NCBI GenBank assembly: GCA_033060915.1
Contig: CM065387.1
Coordinates: 36,527,501-36,591,500 of the forward strand
Length of the DNA: 64,000 nt
Direction of reading: 5' to 3'
Source of the DNA: Euryodendron excelsum
Lineage: Eukaryota; Streptophyta; Magnoliopsida; Ericales; Pentaphylacaceae
Shown here: piece after piece, positions 56,919 through 64,000 of the stretch
Position numbering within the stretch: position 1 is the stretch's first letter
Layout of the letters: every line of letters begins with the position of its first letter
Made by a program: the position numbers and the translations under genes
The notes under the pieces: model-generated
Told to the model about the DNA's origin: nothing
Database searches by the model: none
The model's input: the letters and a program-made list of their open reading frames with translations, nothing else

Positions 56919-58481
56919 CTATTATTGAAGTAATATGAAGAAGTCATATGCATACTAAAATGAAACTAAAAACCCAACAGCTATAATGCATTGAACTTGA
57001 AAAAAAAAAAAACCCCAACATCTAGAATGCCTGCATCTAACAGGGGAAAAAAAAATCTAGATGTTGGGGGCATTCTTCACTAACTCACCAAGATATTCCC
57101 ATCATAATTAGCTCAACCATTTTTCTATATCCCTTAGCAATGCAATATAAATCAGCAATTCAACTAATTTAAGCTTTAGCCACCTTGCTAAAATGATGAA
57201 TGGGACAACATATAGCTTTAAAATTTTATCAAGATATTCTCATCATAATTAGCTCAACTATTTTTCCATAATGTTGTTTGTTCTACAGTTTCTGCAAGAT
57301 TAGAAATTCAGGTTTCTGATCTAAAATATCAAAATGGAGACTAAACAATATTGATAAGTATTTACATATGCAAACTATTCCTCTCAATCCCATCCTAAAT
57401 ATAGAGGACTTTTTGGGGTTTGTGGCAGCAATATAGGATGATACATGTACAGATTTAGTTTTTGTTTTCACTTTGTTGTACATAGGACTTTTTGGAGATT
57501 ATGCTTTCTATAATATGCTTCCACCTTCTTGGCAGCTTTTTCTTCAAAATATGTTTGACAGGTTATTATGAGTTTGTTTATAAACTCATATGTAGAAGTC
57601 TGATACAATCAATCCAAAAAAGGAATAATGCAAAAGAAGAACCAAAAGCTTAAAACACCATATCCTTACACATTTGGGCATACACACTCAGACACATAGA
57701 AAGAAGGTACCTCAGAAATTCCGTGCTCGACATTACGCACATGAATAACTTTGGAAGGCTCTGTCATTTTAAACGACCCTGCAATGAACCCAAAAAATAT
57801 GATGCTCATATTGTATCAATGACATCAAATCTAATAGACTTTCAAAAATCAAAGGTTCCTCTTTTCCTTTCCATAACTGAAGTCCCAACAAGCATTACGG
57901 AATAAAACGATTTGCCTATCAGCTAAACAATGAAAAATCAATTGAAACCCTAAATCCATGGCAATCTATCGAACATATTGACAAGCGAGCTAAAAAAAAA
58001 CTAAAGAAAAATAAGCCAAATTGATTTCGTCAATCTCAAAACCCCAGATTCATGTGAAGTGAACAGTGAATCAAAAATCAATTAGAGAAAAGGAGATTAA
58101 AAGCAACAAAGAGAGCTTACCTGATGATAGATATAGCTATAGATATAGAAAGAAAAAGGAAAGAAGAAGAGGGAGAAAGGAGAGTAGGGAGAGAAGGACG
58201 GTGAGAGAGGGGGAAGAGAGAAGAGGGACGGTGTAGAGAGATAGAGAGAGAGCGCCATACCTGGTGAAGAAGAAAAACCAGAGCTTTTCAGCTCCTGCTA
58301 GCTCCCGCCAAATGGTTGGAAAACACAGAGAAGAGCCAAATACACTCGCTACTTCTGGAGAGCCATTTTGACGATATGTAAAATGAAGAGCGAAGTAACG
58401 AGCCGTTGGAGGCATGAAATGGGTGTTTTACTCTTTAAAATAGCTAAAGGTATGAGTTTAGCTAGGCCTTTGGAGATGCTC
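56919..58481 (-). other. Harbinger 5' side: leader of the Myb-like gene and right end
   Basis: Non-coding. A strong GA-rich stretch (58138-58255) would be a pyrimidine-rich promoter or leader on the minus strand, the direction of the Myb-like gene. The right terminal repeat ends at 58481. Confidence 0.45.
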
Positions 58482-58484
58482 TTA

Positions 58485-60014
58485 GAAGCTAGCTACAAAG
58501 CAATAGAGCAAATGATAGGTTTTTGTGAATCAAATGCCTACGTGCCCTAGAATTGGTCCAGGTCTAGACCTTACCCGCATGGGTAGCTAATCAACTAAAG
58601 CAAAACATTGGTTCTTTAACCTCAAGGTTGGCTGGTGGTTAAGGGTTGAGCTGTGAGCCTGCTTTTTCAAAGTTTTTAACTTCAAAATTTCTCTGTTATT
58701 AATTTTTTAGAACTACTTCAAGATTTTTGATCTAATAATTATTTAATTTATATAAAACAAAAAATACATAAATATGAAATTAATTAAAACATGCATAAAT
58801 TGGTCCAAAACATCCAATTAGTAAAAAAAAAGAAAAACCAATGATCATTTGGCCTATATCCAAAGCAATATATGAAATACTAGTTACAAGTGCGACGAAT
58901 GATCACTTGTCATTCGATCTGTACCACATCAACTGATATCGAACGGCAAGTGACCGTTTGTCATGACTGTGATTAAACTTTCTCAAAGCAATATTATATG
59001 TTCAACAACAAAATCCTAATGACATGAAGATCAAACTTGCATTTCCTTAGTCATTGATAATGACAATGCCTGATAAGGAGCATTTCAAATGGGTTTGAAT
59101 TGTTGCGAGGTTCTTTTTTTTGGAGTTCTTGATTGACAGTTGAGTTTTTACAAGTTTGTTAAAACGTCTAAGAGAAAGTCTATAGTTGCTTCAGAAAGTA
59201 AAACCAAATGAAAATACGTTTGAGTAGCCAAACACGGATTCTATTTCCATGGTTGTGTGCATGCGAGGACCTTGAGGTTTCTACAAGAAAGCAATCTGAT
59301 CAGGAAATTCTTTCCACTAAAAGCCAAAGAAAAAGAGGAGAGAAATAGGTAATCGGAAGTGACTATAAACATCACCCTACTTCTCTATGGTGGAGGGCAA
59401 AGCAGTATAGTTCACTACAGGAATAGTCGTCATTCTCCATGGCCGAAACCCACTCAGCCTCTCTCCTCCACTGAATCCATCTCATTCCCCTACGGTTCTC
59501 CCTCTCACTCTAGAACACCATGAGAATAACATGGTTGGTGAGCTTCGGCCATGGCTATTCTTTGTTTATAATGGCCACATGAGTGCGGCAGTGAGGACGT
59601 GTAGGCGTTGTCCGGCCATGTTGCTATAGCTATTTCCACTGCGAGAGGCGGCGGTGTTATGAATGGGTTTATAACTTTATAGAGAGCAAAAGAGGATTAT
59701 TTGTGTAGGGAGAAGTTTGGGTCTCTTATGGTGTTGGTTCTCGGCCAGAGTGAGGGAGGAAAAAGAGAGAAGGGGGCGAGAGGAAATCTGTGGTGGAGGA
59801 GACAAGATAGAGGGGGGGGGGGGGTGTTGTATGGCTGTGGAGGAGAAAGAAGGCAGGGAGAAAGGGAAGAAAAAGAGTAGCTGCTTTGGCCAATTTGGCC
59901 ATGGAGGAGGAAGGAGGGAAAGAGAAAGGGAAGAAGAGAGAGAGATGTGACGAGGTGAGAAGAGGCGAGATAGATGAGATTTCTGATTTCAAAATTTGAA
60001 TCAAAAGTATCTCT
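58485..60014. other. non-coding spacer
   Basis: Holds a tRNA-like stretch at about 58626-58665 (weak), the foldback at 58894-58962, and a purine-rich region at about 59740-59950 with a poly-G run near 59812-59823. ORFs in the purine-rich part are composition artefacts. No gene was seen. Confidence 0.5.
58894..58962. repeat. 25 bp-arm inverted repeat
   Basis: Arm 58894-58918 (GACGAATGATCACTTG..) and arm 58938-58962 are complementary at 20 of 25 positions, three of the rest being G-U if the plus strand is transcribed; the loop is 19 nt. Each arm also contains its own short dyad. Confidence 0.6.
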
Positions 60015-60022
60015 AATAAATC

Positions 60023-60220
60023 CAGTGGCAGACGAGGGGGCGGGGCCGCGCCCTTGAAAACTTTTAAAATTGCTTCATACCCTTTTGGATTTTGGTATAT
60101 TTATAAAATAGTATAGGAAAATGGCTTCTTTAAATTTAAAATTTTTTATCTTATTCTCCTTAAAACAATTTTTTTTATTATATCTTGACCTCTCAACTAA
60201 ATACTTTGAATCCGACACTG
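60023..60220. mobile_element. hAT-type MITE, 198 bp
   Basis: Begins CAGTGGCAGACGAG and ends GAATCCGACACTG, with imperfect terminal repeats. It is flanked by perfect 8 bp duplications AATAAATC (60015-60022 and 60221-60228), the hAT signature. It has a GC-rich left part (GGGGCGGGGCCGCGCCC) in AT-rich surroundings and no ORF. Confidence 0.85.
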
Positions 60221-60228
60221 AATAAATC

Positions 60229-60889
60229 ATTGAAAAGAATTCTATCCGTTGGTCAAACAAAAAAAAAGTTACAGAGAGCATTTAATATAGTATTTGTATA
60301 ATATATATTATAAGTATATAGCATCATACAAATACATATAAATGCACATGATATATTATATCATATTATATATTTTATGTGACCATTGAATCGTCTTGTG
60401 TGTAAGTGTTTACCAAAATTATCAATATCGTACTTTATCAATTAATACTGAGCATGTCGTACTGTACACAAAACAATATTAATGAAAGTGAGTTTTGTAC
60501 CGGTCAATATCAACTCATATCATAGTAGTACTAGATGGTACTGACTAATACCAGATTTACCAGATGGTATGAGATTTTGTATAATTTATTTTAAAATAAG
60601 TTAATTTTAAAATAAAAAAGCAAAATATCCACACCAAAAAAAAAAAAATGTTTTCAGTGGAAACATTGAGGTCAAATGTAGTAAAAATAAAAAATAAAAA
60701 AAATCTAATACCCAAATTTTAAGAGGTTATCATAACAAAACAGCTGCCCAAGTATAGTTTTGAATGAAAATAGAATTTAAAATGACCTTACACAAAATTA
60801 AGTGCAACACACCATCAAGGCAATGAAGTTTGACTTGACACTGCATACCAATGCAACTTGAGGATGAAAATTTTCAGAAAATAAAAATA
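60229..60889. other. AT-rich spacer, nothing recognised
   Basis: TA-rich sequence with GTACTGA/TACCGGTC-like repeated words at about 60430-60570; no bounded element was defined. Confidence 0.4.
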
Positions 60890-61265
60890 GCTCAATGAAA
60901 TGAGGGATTTAACCAAAACAGACTCCATAAAAACACAAAATATAGAGAGAGCGTTGATCAACCCGTCATTCAATATCTTATTGGTGATGGTAGAACTACC
61001 TTTCTATGGATTGATAACTGACACCCATTGGGTTCAAAGATCAGAAATTTATTTGCAATTTGTTCAAATTCTTGCAAGCTAAAAGTCTTCGATATCACTG
61101 AACATGGATCTTGAAAATGGCCTAGGCGAGGAACAGTGAGATGAAAGATATTATAACTAATACCAAGATATGTAGGGTTGTGTGGCTCCCTTCCAACACT
61201 GGTGAATGTGCTGAACTGTCATATTAGAATGCCATTAGAACTACAAATCTTCAAGTCCATACCCA
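60890..61265 (+). pseudogene. LINE reverse transcriptase C-terminal remnant (zf-RVT region)
   Basis: Reads IGDGRTTFLWIDN, a stop in place of Trp, then HPLG, and later WKWPRRGTV and VVWLPSNTGE. These match the region after the reverse transcriptase of plant non-LTR retrotransposons (zf-RVT and neighbouring motifs). Two Trp codons have become TGA, with further stops and a frame change near 61145. No poly(A) tail or 5' part was found. Confidence 0.65.
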
Positions 61266-62969
61266 AATGAGCTTCCCGTCTTAAGAATGCTCTATCAAAT
61301 AAATTGTTGGCCAAATATAGACTTTGGAGTGGGAAATAAATATCGAATTTACGTACCCTTTGCGTAATCAAGTTGTCGAATAACACCACCACCTACGTTG
61401 AATATGTTCTATTACATTATTGTGAATATTTCCTCTTCAAAGCACGTGCTTTATTTCCTTGCTGTGTTTGTCTCTATTCCGGTATGAAAAATATTATTCT
61501 TTTAAAAAAATTATATAAAAAATTCATAAAAATGATATGGTAAAGATATTTTTATAATTTATAAGAATTATCATCAATAATGTCATTCCTTTAGAATTTG
61601 TGTAAAATTTTACAAATAACAATTTTATAATTAAACAGCACAGTAACAATCTATTTTATTTTAAATTGACTTGCTCTAACTTAATCACATTAGTTAGAAC
61701 GCATATTTTGTTTTAGTTTCCTTGATATTTTCTTTTAAAGTAAAAACTCTTGTTCTTGTATTTTATAGTTTATATTGTTTCCTCTACTTTCTTATGTGAA
61801 AGGGACTCCATCATATCATTTGGCTTTTTGAGTAGGCCTTTTCAATTTGACTTTCTTAACTTCATAAATAAAAAAATTATTATTATTTTAATTTTTACTT
61901 TTTACTTATTTTTAATATATAAAAATAAAAAAATTAACTTTTTAACTTATAAGTCAACGGACGCTAAATTAAAGTTACAAAATCCAAACAATTCAGCCTC
62001 ATTTCTATTAGAACTAACTTTTGAAAAAGTTTTCTTTAATGCTTTATGTCCTTTGCAAAAGTCAAAAAATTGGCCTCCTGGTGCCTTTGACATGCTAGAA
62101 CACCCCAAGTATGTTAAAGACACCAGGAGGTGGTGGAACCACCATACGTAGGTGGTGGAGCCACCCAACACCCCAAGCACACCCAATGGTTTCTATGGCC
62201 AAAGCCATGGGAGCACAAACCACAGAGGGGTGGGGATTCTTTACAAAGGCAGTAACTCCATAGGTGGCCACTCCCACTTCCTCTCCCTAAAATTTCTCCT
62301 TTCTTTTTAAGCTATAGCCACTCTCTCTTTAAAAGCCTCATTCTTCTTACTTTAGGAGAACCAACATGGCATCAGCTTGACCTACAGATGACCATGGCCA
62401 TTTTAACTCAGAAATCATACTTCATCTCTTCCTATTACCTCTCTCCCTCACAAATTTCTCTCTCTTAATGCCTTCAACCCTTCACCTCTCTAAACTACGA
62501 ACAAACCAAATAATATGTAGTCACATAGATCGGGCGGATCTCACACACAGACAGAAGTCAGAGCCCATTTTGCAAAAGCAAAGAAAAGGGGACTTTGGTG
62601 GTGGTACTATGATGGAGTGCTTCGATTGGCCATGGTTTCTGGCCAAGTGGGTTCTCTTTTCCATAGAGATAAAGAAAGAGAGATGATGGCTGCTATGGTG
62701 GTTTTAGAGAGAGTTAGGTTCAGCCTTGGGTCTATGGTTGTGGTGTGAGATAAAAGAGGACGGAGAGAGCTAGAAGGTCGGTCGGCGATGGTGGGGTGTG
62801 AGAGATGATGGTGAGCTATGACAGGAGGTGATGGTTTTGGAGAGAGAGAGGAAGAGGAGATGTATGGTAGGAGCGGTGAGAGTGGTGACTGGTGCCTCTT
62901 TTTAGGAGGTAGGTTAGCCTTGGCAGTATACCAACGTCTCTCTCTTGGGAAATGCAAAATACTTGACAA
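61266..62969. other. non-coding spacer with a hairpin and purine-rich tract
   Basis: Includes the 20 bp-arm hairpin at 62074-62130 and a GA-rich, GGT-rich stretch at about 62640-62900 resembling the one near 59740-59950. A 133-codon ORF (61750-62151) is AT-driven and shows no recognised domain. Confidence 0.45.
62074..62130. repeat. 20 bp-arm hairpin
   Basis: Arm 62074-62093 (CCTCCTGGTGCCTTTGACAT) and arm 62111-62130 (ATGTTAAAGACACCAGGAGG) pair at 18 of 20 positions with one further G-U; the loop is 17 nt. Confidence 0.7.
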
Positions 62970-63157
62970 GGGGGTGTTTGGACACTTGGCTTATAAGTTA
63001 TAAGCTATAAGTTATAAATTATTTTTAAAAAGATACCTTTAAAAATAGCTTTTCTCAAAAAATGTGATTAGATATAAGCCACTCACCCAAACACATTTTA
63101 GAAAATCTATAAGTATAAGTCATAAGTTACTAAATAAAGTTATGTCTAAACACCTCC
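62970..63157. mobile_element. MITE-like element
   Basis: Left GGGGGTGTTTGGAC and the reverse complement of the right end (GGAGGTGTTTAGAC) are terminal inverted repeats; the interior is TATAAG-rich like many Tourist-type MITEs. A clear target duplication was not found. Confidence 0.5.
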
Positions 63158-63469
63158 AAAGACGTTTTTCTTGGCAGGATTTAAAAGGAGAAAGGATGAG
63201 ATGAATGGCTGTTCTGGGTTGATGCATTGAATTCAGGCTAAATCTTCATCGTTGAAACTAAATGTATCTCTTAGACATTTTAAAAAATTGCTCTACCTTA
63301 TTATATAGATATTGTTTAATATTTTGTAAATTAATATATCATGAACATATTGTTATTGTTATTACACTATTACAATTATAATATTGTAGCTTTGGAGAAA
63401 ATTTTTATAAGTCTCGATCTGCTTCGCGAACCACCAAAATGAACACTAGAGAGCCTATAAGAGAAGAAA

Positions 63470-64000
63470 ATAGTGAGAATGACCGTTTTGCCCCTAGTGG
63501 GCCGGTCAGTCTTTTCAACTATTTCGGCTCTAGTTCTCAAGCCAGCTACTTCGGAGACACTCTTTCGGGGGTTCTTATCCATTCCCAGTCAAGTTTGGTT
63601 ACTTGGAACCTTCTAGATCATTCTCAGACTTTTTAGGGTCACTCCCAGTGAAGCTAGGCCAAAAAGTGTATGGTAGTCACTAAAACAAGTGTCCAAATCT
63701 TCTGCTTTGCGTCCCAAGGGTCAAAGATCTATTTCTTACTACTCTGAAAAGTTTCCTAAGTGGATGGCGCCACTAGTAGTGGCGCTAAGCCAAAAATTGG
63801 CTTGGCGCCACTGTAACAGGCACCAAGCACTATCTCAATTGCCTATAAATACAGGCCACCCCCTGTGTATTTTGGGAACGCAAAATCACTCCAGAAACTC
63901 TGTCTCTCTAAAAACAGAGCTCGAACTTCCTCAAAACCCTAATTCTCTCAAGCCCTTTCAAACCTTAGCCTCTATACATTTAAACCCTCCATATAATCTA
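63470..64000 (+). mobile_element. giant LTR family, copy 3 (partial, runs off the right edge)
   Basis: From TGACCGTTTTGCCCCTAGTG (63480) onward it follows the U3-to-leader part of copies 1 and 2: one 156 bp-type unit, two hairpins, TATAAAT at 63844 and an AAACCCTAAT-type leader at 63936. The start TGTAAGCACC and the 81 bp units are missing, so it is truncated on the left with a junction near 63470. Confidence 0.78.
63766..63850 (+). promoter_or_regulatory. hairpin-TATA promoter module of giant LTR, copy 3
   Basis: GGCGCCACTAGTAGTGGCGC (63766-63785, a perfect inverted repeat) and GGCGCCACTG..CAGGCACC (63804-63824) precede TATAAAT at 63844-63850. The middle hairpin of the other copies is absent. 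Confidence 0.75.

Larger units (their letters stand above)
52791..58481 (+). mobile_element. PIF/Harbinger DNA transposon, probably complete
   Basis: Ends: GAGCATCTCCAAGGG on the left and, on the complement, GAGCATCTCCAAAGG on the right (14/15 identical). TTA duplications flank it at 52788-52790 and 58482-58484. It is 5691 bp long and contains an open transposase on the plus strand and a convergent, open, two-exon Myb-like gene on the minus strand, the two proteins plant Harbinger elements need. A copia LTR fragment lies between the genes (about 55060-55700). The intact ends and ORFs suggest a recent insertion and possible autonomy. Confidence 0.92.

Noticed and set aside
58620..58680. tRNA-like stretch (GGCTGGTGGTTAAGGGTTGAG)
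   Set aside because: An A-box-like start but no convincing B box or target duplication, so not called as a SINE.
59717..59950. Gly/Glu/Arg-rich ORFs
   Set aside because: Purine-rich low-complexity DNA; a similar tract at 62640-62900 gives similar meaningless ORFs.
61750..62151. 133-codon ORF
   Set aside because: AT-rich, Phe/Ile/Lys-heavy and crosses the hairpin region; no homology recognised.

Overview
This is a 64 kb piece of a repeat-rich plant nuclear genome, most likely a eudicot. The evidence is one ordinary GT-AG-spliced gene of the plant-only DUF936 family, surrounded by element types typical of plant chromosomes: Tat/Ogre-type Ty3-gypsy elements with antisense ORFs, Ty1-copia elements with initiator-Met-type primer sites, a PIF/Harbinger transposon, hAT- and Tourist-like MITEs and a LINE remnant. 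No bacterial, organellar or viral genome organisation is seen.

Layout. 1-2265: minus-strand copia element (gag end, primer site, 1.9 kb LTR) inserted in the 5' LTR of a decayed Tat-type gypsy element that runs to 16516. That gypsy element is itself split at 9534-14384 by a 4.85 kb solo LTR with a perfect 5 bp target duplication. 16517-20803: non-coding DNA with MITE-like foldbacks. 20804-22514: solo copia LTR. 22515-25969: upstream region of the DUF936 gene. 25970-35125: the DUF936 gene, four exons encoding 747 aa; its 6.1 kb third intron holds a tRNA-Asn relic, a SINE-like sequence and a 309 bp solo LTR. 36324-49190: second Tat-type gypsy element (perfect AGATA duplication), with most of pol deleted and a 5.6 kb solo LTR (37159-42770) in gag. 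50690-51564: copia gag-protease fragment ended by a 227 bp MITE. 52791-58481: PIF/Harbinger transposon with TTA duplications, near-perfect terminal repeats and both genes open. 58482-63469: non-coding DNA with a hAT-type MITE, LINE remnant and hairpins. 63470-64000: start of a third copy of the giant LTR family.

How the parts work together. The DUF936 gene is the only host gene seen. The Harbinger transposase and its Myb-like partner are convergent and both uninterrupted, so this element could be autonomous; nearly everything else is dead. The most unusual signals are regulatory rather than coding. (1) Two copia LTR families share a promoter module with almost exact spacing, but their upstream arrays of paired palindromes, each about 20 bp apart and repeated about every 71 bp, use unrelated motifs. 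(2) The giant LTRs carry GC-rich hairpins just upstream of TATA and an almost G-free 2 kb leader. (3) Both Tat elements have tandem hairpin repeats between pol and the antisense gene, with complementary arm changes in one of them.
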